Source of the DNA: Planifilum sp021793745
Lineage (GTDB): Bacteria; Bacillota; Bacilli; Thermoactinomycetales; DSM-44946
Reading direction: 5' to 3'
Length of the DNA stretch: 64,000 bases
NCBI GenBank assembly: GCA_937983105.1
Contig: CALKAM010000105.1
Span: forward strand, 1-64,000
Shown: one piece after another, positions 25,853 through 33,465 of the stretch
How positions within the stretch are numbered: the first letter of the stretch is position 1
Layout of the letters: each line of letters opens with the position of its first letter
Notes under the pieces: generated by a model
Database searches by the model: none
What the model saw: only the letters and a program-made list of their open reading frames with translations
What the model was told of the DNA's origin: nothing
Program-made: the position numbers and the translations under genes

Positions 25853-25881
25853 ACTGTAGCACGGGTTTTTGACCCTGTCAA
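25853..25881 (-). promoter_or_regulatory. Sigma-A promoter of the T-box operon
   Basis: On the minus strand TTGACA (complement of 25876-25881), 17 bp, then TACAGT (complement of 25853-25858). It lies between the ppa stop and the T-box stem I. Confidence 0.75.
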
Positions 25882-25888
25882 TATTCCC

Positions 25889-26404
25889 TTATCGAACTTG
25901 CGCGTTGGTGCGGGACGCTTCATACCGCTTAATGCAATCCTGGTAAAGTTGTTTGGCGAATTGGGCATCCTTCCATCCTTTAATGATCGTTTTCTTGTTT
26001 TCCAGGTCCTTGTACACCTGGAAGAAGTGTTCGATTTCCTTGAGCACATGGGGTGCCACGTCCTCCAGGCTGTGAACCTGATTCCAGCGCGGGTCGTCCA
26101 CAGGGACGGCCAGGAGCTTTTCATCCTTTCCTTTGTCGTCGGTCATCAGCAGGACACCGATCACCCGGGATCGGATAACACATCCGGGGAAGGTGGGGAA
26201 GGTGGTCAACACGAGAGCGTCCAGGGGATCTCCGTCTTCGGCCAATGTGCCTTCCAGGTAGCCGTATTCGGCGGGATAATGCATCGGGGAATACAGCACC
26301 CGATCCAGGCGAAATACGCCCGCTTCCTTGTCGTATTCGTATTTGTTTTGGCTTCCAGCCGGAATTTCGATAAACACATCCACGGTCAAAGGCTGTTGTA
26401 TCAT
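25889..26404 (-). CDS. ppa: Inorganic pyrophosphatase (family I)
   Basis: Soluble Mg-dependent enzyme hydrolysing PPi. The 171-residue protein has the family I pattern: EIPAGSQNKYEYDKE, MHYPAEYGYLEGTLAEDGDPLDALV (metal-binding aspartates) and, near the end, IIKGWKDAQFAKQ. The ATG follows AAGGAGGATGACC. It is a single gene between the T-box operon and the divergent rhodanese gene. Many Bacillales instead use family II (PpaC). Confidence 0.95.
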   Translation of the reverse strand: MIQQPLTVDVFIEIPAGSQNKYEYDKEAGVFRLDRVLYSPMHYPAEYGYLEGTLAEDGDPLDALVLTTFPTFPGCVIRSRVIGVLLMTDDKGKDEKLLAVPVDDPRWNQVHSLEDVAPHVLKEIEHFFQVYKDLENKKTIIKGWKDAQFAKQLYQDCIKRYEASRTNAQVR

Positions 26405-26525
26405 TGGTCATCCTCCTTGCTGCAGCATAGGGTCCAAGTTGACAAATCCGGTCAAACGTACATACGCTTTTTGCCAACAATAACATTTTAGTCTCTTTTT
26501 CCCGGTGAGGCAAACCGACTTTATG

Positions 26526-26555
26526 CCATCCTGTGATAAAATATCAACAGGATGG
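26526..26555 (+). promoter_or_regulatory. Palindromic operator candidate before the rhodanese gene
   Basis: CCATCCTGT (26526-26534) and ACAGGATGG (26547-26555) are perfect 9-bp inverted repeats. The centre continues as TGATA-AAA-TATCA, giving a nearly perfect 30-bp palindrome with one extra A. The centre contains a -10-like GATAAAAT, and the right arm abuts the ribosome site. This could be a repressor operator or an mRNA hairpin near the start. Confidence 0.45.
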
Positions 26556-26569
26556 AGGGAGGGTGAACC

Positions 26570-26893
26570 TTGTCGGACATGGAGATCCCTTGTATTTCCG
26601 CCGAAGATTTTGCTGAGAAGTACCGGTTGGGTCAGCTTGCGGATCAAACGCTGCTGGATGTGCGGGAGCGGGAAGAGTGGCTAGCGGATCGGCTGGAGGA
26701 TGCGGTTCATTTTCCCCTGTCGATGTTTCCGCCGCCATCGGGAGTGCTGGATCCCCAAAAGCCGATTTACGTGTTTTGTGCGCACGGCATCCGCAGCGTT
26801 TATGCGGCTGAGCTGCTTCTCCGCCGGGGCTACCCGCAGGTGATCCACGTGGAGGGCGGCTTGGCCCGGGTGCGCCGCCTGCTCGAAAAATAA
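26570..26893 (+). CDS. Rhodanese-like domain protein
   Basis: Single-domain rhodanese of 107 residues, likely a sulfurtransferase handling persulfide sulfur. It shows the CH2A-like LLDVREREEW, the catalytic Cys70 in the active loop CAHGIR (70-75) and a final GGLARVRRLL helix. The start is a TTG after GGAGGGAGGG. It is monocistronic, between a palindromic operator candidate and a bidirectional terminator. Confidence 0.88.
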   Translation: MSDMEIPCISAEDFAEKYRLGQLADQTLLDVREREEWLADRLEDAVHFPLSMFPPPSGVLDPQKPIYVFCAHGIRSVYAAELLLRRGYPQVIHVEGGLARVRRLLEK

Positions 26894-26895
26894 TA

Positions 26896-26925
26896 AAGCT
26901 GCTCGGAAAAGAGCAGCTTCTCTCT
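26896..26925. terminator. Bidirectional terminator, rhodanese / ferredoxin
   Basis: AAGCTGCTC and GAGCAGCTT form a 9-bp perfect stem with a 6-base loop, followed by CTCTCTT on the plus side and ATTA on the minus side. It lies between convergent genes. Confidence 0.75.
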
Positions 26926-27135
26926 TCATTCTTCCACCTTGATCGATTCCGTCGGGCATCCCTCTTGGGCATCCCGTACATCGTCCCAAAACTCCTCCGG
27001 GACATCCGCCGTTCCCGTGTTATCATCCAGGATGACGTAGGCGATTCCGTCTTCATCGTAGTCGTATACGTCCGGTGCGGCCGCTCCACAGGCTCCGCAG
27101 GCGATGCATGTATCTTGATCTACCCATGTTCGCAT
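26926..27135 (-). CDS. fer: Ferredoxin, single [4Fe-4S] cluster
   Basis: Acidic electron carrier of 69 residues with cluster ligands Cys10, Cys13, Cys16 (CIACGAC) and Cys60 (GCPTESI), like Bacillus thermoproteolyticus-type ferredoxin. The ATG at 27135 has GGGAGG upstream on the minus strand; the longer reading lacks a site. Its partner is not evident locally; the downstream ypbD position matches B. subtilis fer. Confidence 0.93.
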   Translation of the reverse strand: MRTWVDQDTCIACGACGAAAPDVYDYDEDGIAYVILDDNTGTADVPEEFWDDVRDAQEGCPTESIKVEE

Positions 27136-27219
27136 GGCTAAGCCTCCCGTTATGAATTGCAACAATGCCACACCTCATTGTAGAATGATTCCCTGTATTT
27201 TGCAAGGGAGAGAGGAAAG

Positions 27220-27813
27220 ATGGAAGATTCCGAAGGAAAGACCGGCTTGACAGACCGGTCGCTGCTTTTCAACCTCTACGCATCCCAGCTGTTGGTGTTG
27301 GTGCTGGCCGTCCTCCTCCTTCTTTTTCAGGGAAGGCTGTCCGTGGATCTTTTCCTCTGGCGGGAGCGCGCCCTTTGGGTTTCCGGGGCATTGGTGGGGC
27401 TGGCGGTGGTGGGGCTGGAACTTTTCTTGGCGTCGGTGCTCCCTCCCCAGTGGTTTGACGACGGCGGGATCAACCGGCAACTGTTTAGGCGTCGCTCCCT
27501 TTTGCACATCGCCTGGATCGCCCTGCTGGTTTCGGTGGCGGAGGAAATGCTGTTTCGGGGAGCGGTTCAGCATTGGCTGGGGGTATGGGGAACCAGCCTG
27601 CTTTTTACGCTGATCCATTTTCGATATCTCCATCGGTGGGTGATGGTATCCCTGGTATTTATCATCAGCGTCGCCCTCGGTTGGTTGGTCGAGTGGAGCG
27701 GGACGCTGACCCCGGCGGTGGTCGCTCACTTTGTCATCGATTTTGTGATGGGGATTTTGATCCGGTTCAACAAGGTCCCCGGGATCGATCCGGGTTCGGG
27801 AGGGGAGGCATGA
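27220..27813 (+). CDS. CPBP family intramembrane metalloprotease (YpbD-like)
   Basis: Membrane protein of 197 residues with about six helices in the CAAX-prenyl-protease/bacteriocin-processing (Abi) family. Family motifs: EEMLFRGAV (Glu108-Glu109, Arg113), FTLIHF (His133) and the third motif AHFVIDF (His170, Asp174), the presumed metal ligands. The B. subtilis homologue at this locus is YpbD. The substrate is unknown. Confidence 0.87.
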   Translation: MEDSEGKTGLTDRSLLFNLYASQLLVLVLAVLLLLFQGRLSVDLFLWRERALWVSGALVGLAVVGLELFLASVLPPQWFDDGGINRQLFRRRSLLHIAWIALLVSVAEEMLFRGAVQHWLGVWGTSLLFTLIHFRYLHRWVMVSLVFIISVALGWLVEWSGTLTPAVVAHFVIDFVMGILIRFNKVPGIDPGSGGEA

Positions 27814-27867
27814 CCGGCGAAGCCGCTGCATAGGCTGGGATAAGGCAATGGACGGGGGGCTTGAGCG

Positions 27868-28254
27868 ATGTCCCGTCACCGGCTCGTTGTGGATCCCCTG
27901 CTCACTTGGCTCCTTGCGGGTACAGCCCTTCAGGTGATGCCCAAACCGGCTTTGGCTTCAACTGCATGGCGGTATCTCTCCGTTGATTTTCCGGTGTTCC
28001 TGGTTTTATGGACCCTCTGCTTCCATTTTCTTTTCCGCTCCGCCGTGAGGGGAATGGGCGGATTGGCAGAGCTGCCCTTGCCGATCACCCACCGGAATCG
28101 GTTGCGGTATGCAATTCCGGCGGTGTCCGGGATCCTGCTGCTCCTATTTCTGTTTTCCCAAGCACCGGCATATACCGCATTCGGAACGCTTTTTTTCGGA
28201 GGAAGGGAAGTTCGGCACTGGATCCGGAAAAGAAAAGCCGGTTTTTCGGGGTAG
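27868..28254 (+). CDS. Hypothetical membrane protein
   Basis: A 128-residue protein with three hydrophobic stretches (about residues 8-30, 40-58 and 82-112) and a basic C-terminus (HWIRKRKAG). Not recognised; it might be a diverged relative of the small membrane genes after ypbD in Bacillus. The ATG lies 54 bases after the CPBP gene with GGGGGGCTTGAG upstream. The composition matches its neighbours. Confidence 0.55.
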   Translation: MSRHRLVVDPLLTWLLAGTALQVMPKPALASTAWRYLSVDFPVFLVLWTLCFHFLFRSAVRGMGGLAELPLPITHRNRLRYAIPAVSGILLLLFLFSQAPAYTAFGTLFFGGREVRHWIRKRKAGFSG

Positions 28255-28345
28255 CTTGTCCTCGGGAGGAAGGGAGTCCGGCGGTCTTCGGTTCCGCCGC
28301 ACTCCCTTCGGCAAAGGGCCGCCTCACGGGATCGGGTGGACCAGT

Positions 28346-28831
28346 TTACGATCGAAGCACCCGGAGGGCCCGGGCGACTTTTCTGGCGAACACAATGGGG
28401 TTTTCTACCGACTCGAAATGGATGTAGAACAGGCGGGGGTTTTCAAACAACCAGTGATTGTGCAGGGCCGTGACGAGAATGCCCTGTTTCCGGAGGGCCG
28501 AGATAAAGGGGTTGATTTCTCTTTGCAAAATCACCGTCTCCCCCAGGTTCAGCGCCCGACCCTGTCGATCCAGGCTTTCGAAGCTGAAGAATGTCGGCAG
28601 AACGAGGGGAGAGCGGCTGCGACGTCTCAAGATCGTGACCGGAATGTTCCGAAATCGCTGAATGAAGCAAACGCCGTTGCTGACGCTCGGGGATCCGTTT
28701 ACGATTCTTGCAAATTGGCGGCAGAGCCGGTCCAGCGCATGTCCTTTCTTTGTACGCAAGGGCTGGCCTCCTTCATCTTTTTTCACCATCACCATATGTA
28801 CATTCCGGACTTGATGCTTTCGTTCAAACAC
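28346..28831 (-). CDS. DUF1259 (LppY/LpqO-type) domain protein
   Basis: A 161-residue protein whose second half resembles DUF1259: SFESLDRQGRALNLGETVILQREINPFISAL, then VTALHNHWLFENPRLFYIHFES (written here as successive landmarks). The paired histidines in LHNHW suggest metal or small-ligand binding, but no function is established. The start could be the GTG at 28831 or an ATG twelve codons later; neither has a strong ribosome site. It is a lone minus-strand gene facing the tRNA cluster, with no signal peptide. Confidence 0.65.
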   Translation of the reverse strand: MFERKHQVRNVHMVMVKKDEGGQPLRTKKGHALDRLCRQFARIVNGSPSVSNGVCFIQRFRNIPVTILRRRSRSPLVLPTFFSFESLDRQGRALNLGETVILQREINPFISALRKQGILVTALHNHWLFENPRLFYIHFESVENPIVFARKVARALRVLRS

Positions 28832-28878
28832 CTATTTATCAAAATGTGGGCGCGGGTGTTTTGCCATCCATTGGCCCC

Positions 28879-28908
28879 TTGACAGCTTCACAGCTCCTGT
28901 ATTATGAT
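28879..28908 (+). promoter_or_regulatory. Sigma-A promoter of the tRNA cluster
   Basis: TTGACA (28879-28884), 18 bp, TATGAT (28903-28908), ending 26 bases before tRNA-Ser. It would transcribe Ser-Met-Trp-Cys as one unit. Confidence 0.75.
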
Positions 28909-28933
28909 AATAATCGCATCGGTTCTGCGGCGC

Positions 28934-29026
28934 GGAGAGATACCCAAGTGGCCGAAGGGGACGGTTTGCTAAACCGTTAGGGGGCCGAACGGCCCCGCGC
29001 GGGTTCGAATCCCGCTCTCTCCGCCA
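28934..29026 (+). tRNA. tRNA-Ser (anticodon GCT)
   Basis: 93-nt type II tRNA. Acceptor GGAGAGA pairs with TCTCTCC, discriminator G, and CCA is encoded. The anticodon loop TTGCTAA gives GCT (reads AGC/AGU). A long variable arm (GGGGGCCGAACGGCCCC) confirms serine. First of the four-tRNA cluster. Confidence 0.97.
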
Positions 29027-29084
29027 GGAAACGGGAAGGACGTTCCGTCGATGGCGGATCGTCCTCCCTCATTTCAAAGGATGT

Positions 29085-29161
29085 GGCGGCGTAGCTCAGT
29101 TGGCTAGAGCGTACGGTTCATACCCGTAAGGTCGGGGGTTCGAGGCCCTCCGCCGCTACCA
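29085..29161 (+). tRNA. tRNA-Met (anticodon CAT)
   Basis: 77-nt cloverleaf: acceptor GGCGGCG/CGCCGCT (G-T at the first pair), D-loop AGTTGGC, anticodon loop TTCATAC with CAT, T-loop TTCGAGG, and encoded CCA. It looks like an elongator Met tRNA; a CAT anticodon alone cannot exclude the lysidine-modified Ile form. Confidence 0.92.
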
Positions 29162-29167
29162 AGGTGC

Positions 29168-29241
29168 AGGGGCGTAGTTTAATGGTAGAACAGAGGTCTC
29201 CAAAACCTCCAGTGCGGGTTCGATTCCTGCCGCCCCTGCCA
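29168..29241 (+). tRNA. tRNA-Trp (anticodon CCA)
   Basis: 74 nt. Acceptor AGGGGCG pairs with CGCCCCT, discriminator G, CCA encoded. The anticodon loop CTCCAAA gives CCA, and the T-loop is TTCGATT. Only six bases follow tRNA-Met. Confidence 0.97.
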
Positions 29242-29249
29242 ATTCATAT

Positions 29250-29323
29250 GGGGGCATAGCCAAGTGGTAAGGCACGGGACTGCAAATCCCTTATCCCCGG
29301 TTCGAATCCGGGTGCCCCCTCCA
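29250..29323 (+). tRNA. tRNA-Cys (anticodon GCA)
   Basis: 74 nt. Acceptor GGGGGCA pairs with TGCCCCC, discriminator T (U73, typical of tRNA-Cys), CCA encoded. The anticodon loop is CTGCAAA. Last tRNA of the cluster. Confidence 0.97.
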
Positions 29324-29339
29324 AAACGACTGTAGCGAT

Positions 29340-29366
29340 ACCCCTGGATGCAGGGTTCTTTTTTAT
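29340..29366 (+). terminator. Intrinsic terminator after the tRNA cluster
   Basis: ACCC(C)TG (29340-29346) pairs with CAGGGT (29351-29356), followed by TCTTTTTT. A second small GAGGGAA/TTCCCTC hairpin follows at about 29372-29391. Confidence 0.7.
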
Positions 29367-29529
29367 TTTCTCCGAGGGAAAAATTCCCTCGATACTCCGG
29401 GTGAAAAAGTGGACAGCCTTGGTGTATCCTTTTATTAAAGGAAGAAAAATAGGAAATCGGATGCGGAACGAAAGGGGAGATCCTCTCATACGCTGTAGTG
29501 AAGAGGTCTCCAGCGAGGAGGGGTAAGCC

Positions 29530-30117
29530 ATGCGTGTCGAGCGATTGGGTCGGGATAAAATCCGCTTCTACCTCTCGATGGATGACCTGGTGGAACGCGG
29601 TATTGAAAAGGAGGACATGTGGCAAGACATCCCGAAAGTACACGAACTCTTCAACGAAATGATGGAGCAGGCGTATCGGGAATTGGGTTTTGAGATTGCA
29701 GGACCCGTTGCGGTGGAAGTGTTTGCTCTTCCGGCTCAGGGAATGGTCGTCATCGTCACGCGGGGGCGTCCGTCTGCCCACTCCGAGGAGTTCGACGATG
29801 AAGACATCTACGAACTGGAGGTTACCTTGGAGGAAAGCGATCAGATCATCTTCCGGTTTGCCGATTTCGAGGACCTCGTACAAGCGGCGATACGCATGCA
29901 CCCACTCGTGGAGCGTGAAGGAAAGGTTTATGCCTATCAGGGACAATATTTCCTGGTCTTTGATGAGGATGTAAAAACCAAGAATTTGGACGCCTTAGTG
30001 GCGATTCTTTCCGAATACGGGGAAGCTTCTACGCTGACCGAACATGTGTTGATGGAATACGGGACCCAGGTTTTGGGGGAAGATGCCGTTCACCGGCTCG
30101 TTCAATATTTCTCCTGA
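29530..30117 (+). CDS. mecA: Adaptor protein MecA/YpbH
   Basis: ClpC adaptor family protein of 195 residues. The N-terminal domain (MRVERLGRDKIRFYLSMDDL onward) binds substrates. The C-terminal part (about 105-195; IIFRFADFEDLVQAA, then ALVAILSEYGEA) binds ClpC and activates its unfolding of targets such as ComK. The ATG follows GAGGAGGGGTAAGCC. B. subtilis has a MecA paralogue, YpbH, at exactly this place before gudB, so this may be functionally YpbH; only one copy is visible here. Confidence 0.88.
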   Translation: MRVERLGRDKIRFYLSMDDLVERGIEKEDMWQDIPKVHELFNEMMEQAYRELGFEIAGPVAVEVFALPAQGMVVIVTRGRPSAHSEEFDDEDIYELEVTLEESDQIIFRFADFEDLVQAAIRMHPLVEREGKVYAYQGQYFLVFDEDVKTKNLDALVAILSEYGEASTLTEHVLMEYGTQVLGEDAVHRLVQYFS

Positions 30118-30125
30118 TCAGAAAG

Positions 30126-30148
30126 CCGCGCCATGGGGCGCGGTTATA
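30126..30148. terminator. Hairpin between mecA and the deacetylase gene
   Basis: CCGCGCC (30126-30132) pairs with GGCGCGG (30137-30143) between convergent genes. The minus-strand reading runs into CTTTCT and the plus-strand reading into TTATAT, so termination is more convincing for the minus-strand gene, whose stop lies inside the stem region. Confidence 0.55.
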
Positions 30149-30878
30149 TGATTTCCGATCGAAACCAGTCATCGGAGCGGGTCGTCCCGCGAACGGGCTG
30201 TCCCCTGTGGATGACCAGTTGGAAATATTCCTTTCGCCGGAGCTGTTCCAGCTTTCCTTCGAGGACGCCGGGAAATACGCGCTCGATGGAGGCTTTCTGG
30301 GTCCGGTGTTGACGGAGCGCTTCGGCGATGCGCCGCCGATAAGGGGTCACATCGATCGCTGCGGTGATCTGCTCGTCGTCGGTTGCGTGAACCGGACGCG
30401 GCATTGTGCGGGTGACCGATTTCGGAATGGCGACGTAGTACAGGGAGGTGAATGCCCTCCGATCGCTCTCCAATACGGCCTGCAGCGCGGCTTTTTGAAT
30501 TGCCCGGTGATCCGGATGGCCGGAGATTCCGTGGGGCGGAAAGGTGATGATCACATCGGGTTTGATGCTTTCTATGACGGAACCGATATCCCTGGACAGC
30601 ATCCCCTCCGGCAGGTCCTTCAGCCGACCGTCCCCGTGATCCCGGAGAATGATGCGATCCAATCCCAAGATTTCGCCGGCCCGTTTCAATTCTTCAGTCC
30701 GGACGTCTCCCAGCTCTTCCGGTGCGCAAACCCCTGCGGTTTTCCCCGCTTCGCCCCGGGTGGCGCAGTAGAGTACGAGACGGGTATTCCCTTGATCGGC
30801 GTATCGGGCGATGGAACCGCCGCAGGTGAAGGTTTCGTCATCGGGATGGGCAAAGGCGAACAATACGGTACGGGACAT
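30144..30878 (-). CDS. PIG-L family deacetylase (possible bacillithiol BshB)
   Basis: Zinc-dependent N-acetylglucosaminyl deacetylase fold, 244 residues. The metal/catalytic motif AHPDDETFTCGG lies at residues 9-20 and a second histidine motif, GISGHPDHRAI, mid-protein. The ATG at 30878 has AGGAGG upstream. BshB enzymes remove acetyl from GlcNAc-malate in bacillithiol synthesis, and a YpdA-type bacillithiol disulfide reductase gene lies 1.5 kb away, which makes that role plausible. A different sugar substrate cannot be excluded. Confidence 0.8.
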   Translation of the reverse strand: MSRTVLFAFAHPDDETFTCGGSIARYADQGNTRLVLYCATRGEAGKTAGVCAPEELGDVRTEELKRAGEILGLDRIILRDHGDGRLKDLPEGMLSRDIGSVIESIKPDVIITFPPHGISGHPDHRAIQKAALQAVLESDRRAFTSLYYVAIPKSVTRTMPRPVHATDDEQITAAIDVTPYRRRIAEALRQHRTQKASIERVFPGVLEGKLEQLRRKEYFQLVIHRGQPVRGTTRSDDWFRSEII

Positions 30879-31040
30879 GAAAGGCCTCCTCTCCGAAACG
30901 GCATACGAGGTGACGTGCCATTTCTCCATTTCCAACAATCATTATACTCTACTTCCCTTCAGGCAGTGTTCTTTTTTGAACAACTGGTGTATACTTGGTA
31001 ATGGACTGATTGGGATCATATATTTTGGGGTGGTTAAAAG

Positions 31041-32327
31041 ATGGCACAGCAAACGGAAGAAACCGAAAAACAGGCGCTTCCGGAAAGTGAAGAGACGGAT
31101 GTCCTCGCATCGACGCAGACGGTGATCAAGCGGGCACTCGATAAATTGGGTTATCCCGAGCACGTGTATGAATTGCTGAAGGAGCCGCTGCGGACATTGA
31201 CGGTTCGCATCCCCGTCCGCATGGACGACGGCAGCGTCAAGGTGTTCACCGGCTACCGGGCGCAACACAACGATGCGGTGGGTCCCACCAAAGGAGGCGT
31301 ACGGTTTCATCCGGATGTTACTGAAGATGAAGTGAAAGCGCTTGCAATTTGGATGAGCATCAAAGCGGGAATTGTGGACTTGCCCTACGGCGGGGGCAAG
31401 GGGGGGATCGTCTGCGATCCGCGCCAGTTGTCTTTCCGCGAGCTGGAGCGGCTGTCCCGGGGCTATGTCCGGGCCATCAGCCAGATTGTCGGACCGACCA
31501 AGGATATTCCTGCCCCGGACGTGTTTACCAACTCGCAGATCATGGCATGGATGCTGGATGAATACAGTCGGATCCGAGAGTTTGATTCCCCGGCGTTCAT
31601 TACCGGAAAGCCGCTGGTGTTGGGCGGTTCCCGGGGGCGTGAAACCGCCACGGCCAAAGGGGTCACCATCATGATTCGAGAGGCGGCCAAGCGTCGGAAC
31701 CTGGATCTGAAGGATGCAAGGGTGGTCATCCAAGGATTCGGCAATGCCGGCAGCTTCCTGGCGAAGTTTATGAGCGATGCGGGTGCCAAGGTAATCGGCA
31801 TTTCCGACGTGTACGGCGGCTTGTATGACGAAAACGGCTTGGATATCGATTATTTGTTGGATCGCAGGGACTCCTTCGGAACGGTGACCCGCCTCTTTAA
31901 GGATACCATTACCAACCAGGAGCTGCTGGAGCTGGATTGTGACATTCTCGTCCCGGCTGCCGTATCCAACCAAATCACCGCCGCCAATGCGCATCGCATC
32001 CGGGCGGATATCCTGGTGGAGGCGGCCAACGGGCCGACGACCCTGGAGGCGACCCGCATCTTGAGCGAACGGGGGATTCTGCTGGTGCCGGATGTGTTGG
32101 CCAGCGCCGGCGGGGTTACCGTTTCCTACTTTGAGTGGGTTCAAAACAACCAGGGGTATTATTGGTCGGAGGAAGAAGTGGAGCGCAAGCTGGAAGAGAC
32201 CATGGTCAGTGCTTTTGATAACGTATACAACCTGGCCCGTTCGCGGAATGTGGACATGCGGTTGGCCGCCTACATGGTCGGCGTTCGCAAAATGGCGGAG
32301 GCCTCCCGCTTTCGCGGTTGGGCATAG
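31041..32327 (+). CDS. gudB: NAD-specific glutamate dehydrogenase
   Basis: Hexameric enzyme interconverting glutamate with 2-oxoglutarate and ammonia. The 428-residue protein has the conserved lysines in GPTKGGVRFHP and DLPYGGGKGGI, TKDIPAPDV, and the Rossmann motif VVIQGFGNAGSF. A catabolic GudB/RocG type is likely. It precedes ypdA as in B. subtilis. The ribosome site (GGGGTGG) is modest. I see no insertion of the kind that inactivates laboratory B. subtilis gudB. Confidence 0.95.
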   Translation: MAQQTEETEKQALPESEETDVLASTQTVIKRALDKLGYPEHVYELLKEPLRTLTVRIPVRMDDGSVKVFTGYRAQHNDAVGPTKGGVRFHPDVTEDEVKALAIWMSIKAGIVDLPYGGGKGGIVCDPRQLSFRELERLSRGYVRAISQIVGPTKDIPAPDVFTNSQIMAWMLDEYSRIREFDSPAFITGKPLVLGGSRGRETATAKGVTIMIREAAKRRNLDLKDARVVIQGFGNAGSFLAKFMSDAGAKVIGISDVYGGLYDENGLDIDYLLDRRDSFGTVTRLFKDTITNQELLELDCDILVPAAVSNQITAANAHRIRADILVEAANGPTTLEATRILSERGILLVPDVLASAGGVTVSYFEWVQNNQGYYWSEEEVERKLEETMVSAFDNVYNLARSRNVDMRLAAYMVGVRKMAEASRFRGWA

Positions 32328-32379
32328 TTGGGTTATAATAAATCCGGGGCGTCCCGCCCGGGACGTCATTTCCCAGAAA

Positions 32380-32407
32380 AAGCACCCTGTTTTAAGGGTG
32401 TTTTTTC
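32380..32407 (+). terminator. Intrinsic terminator after gudB
   Basis: CACCCT (32383-32388) pairs with AGGGTG (32395-32400) across GTTTTA and is followed by six T residues. ypdA begins 22 bases further on, so ypdA transcription depends on readthrough or its own start. Confidence 0.85.
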
Positions 32408-32428
32408 TGTGGCGATGGAGGGATATCG

Positions 32429-33421
32429 ATGTACGATCCAATTATTGTCGGTGCCGGACCCTGTGGATTGTCGGCGGCGATCGAAGCGAAAAAACGGGGG
32501 ATGAATCCCCTGGTGATCGAAAAGGGTTGCCTGGTCAATTCGATTTATCATTTTCCGACCAACATGCAATTTTTCAGTACGCCGGAACTGTTGGAGATCG
32601 GTGGAATTCCCTTTGTCACCGCCGGGGAAAAGCCGGTTCGCACGGAAGCGTTGAATTATTACCGGGCGGTGACGAAAAAGTACGCGTTGAAGGTACACAC
32701 CTATGAAAAGGTGATCCGGGCGGAAAAGACGGAGGACGGTTTCTCCGTATTCACCGAAACGAGAGACGGCGGGGAAAACCGCTATCAAGCCCCTCATCTC
32801 GTCATAGCCACCGGCTATTATGACAATCCCAACCGAATGGACATTCCCGGCGAGGATTTGCCGAAGGTCCATCATTATTTCCGCGAGGCACATCCGTACG
32901 CCGATATGGAGGTGCTGGTGATCGGCGGAAAAAACTCCGCCGTGGAAGCGGCGCTGGAGCTCCATCGGGTTGGAGCCCGGGTGACGATGGCTTACCGCCG
33001 GGGTGCTTTTACGGAGAGTGTGAAGGCGTGGGTGAAACCGGTGATTGAAAGCGCCATTAATAAGGGGTGGGTTCGCATGTATTGGAATACGGAAGTGAAA
33101 GAGATCCACCCGGACTACGTGGTGCTGGAGCAGGAGGGGCGCGCATTTACCCTTCCCAACGATGTGGTGTTTGCCATGACCGGATACCGGCCGGATTTTT
33201 CGATACTCCAGCGGTTGGGCGTCTCGATCGATCCGGAGACGGGAGCGCCGGTTCATGATCCGGATACGATGGAAACCGATGTTCCGGGATTATACATCGC
33301 CGGTGTGATCGCCGCCGGACACGACGCCAATTCGATTTTCATCGAAAACGGACGCTTTCACGGGGAAAGGATCGCTCAGCATCTGGAGGCGGGACAATCG
33401 AGCAAGGGGAATCCATATTAA
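32429..33421 (+). CDS. ypdA: YpdA family bacillithiol disulfide reductase
   Basis: Flavoprotein (330 residues) that reduces bacillithiol disulfide with NADPH. FAD motif IVGAGPCGLSAA (residues 6-17), NADPH motif VIGGKNSAVEAALE, and the C-terminal FAD motif VPGLYIAGVIAAG. No CxxC active site is present, as is normal for YpdA. The single cysteine near the FAD motif (GPCG, about Cys13) is the family's redox residue. It follows gudB as in B. subtilis. Confidence 0.92.
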   Translation: MYDPIIVGAGPCGLSAAIEAKKRGMNPLVIEKGCLVNSIYHFPTNMQFFSTPELLEIGGIPFVTAGEKPVRTEALNYYRAVTKKYALKVHTYEKVIRAEKTEDGFSVFTETRDGGENRYQAPHLVIATGYYDNPNRMDIPGEDLPKVHHYFREAHPYADMEVLVIGGKNSAVEAALELHRVGARVTMAYRRGAFTESVKAWVKPVIESAINKGWVRMYWNTEVKEIHPDYVVLEQEGRAFTLPNDVVFAMTGYRPDFSILQRLGVSIDPETGAPVHDPDTMETDVPGLYIAGVIAAGHDANSIFIENGRFHGERIAQHLEAGQSSKGNPY

Positions 33422-33465
33422 ATCGGACTTGTTTCGTCAAAACTAAACAATGTCGAGAGGAGCGG

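Noticed and set aside
28109..28882. A 257-codon plus-strand frame across 27868-28831
   Set aside because: It spans the end of one gene and the antisense of the DUF1259 gene, with no ribosome site or domain.
30942..32441. A 499-codon open frame on the minus strand
   Set aside because: It is antisense to gudB and extends across its promoter and terminator; the protein has no family resemblance.
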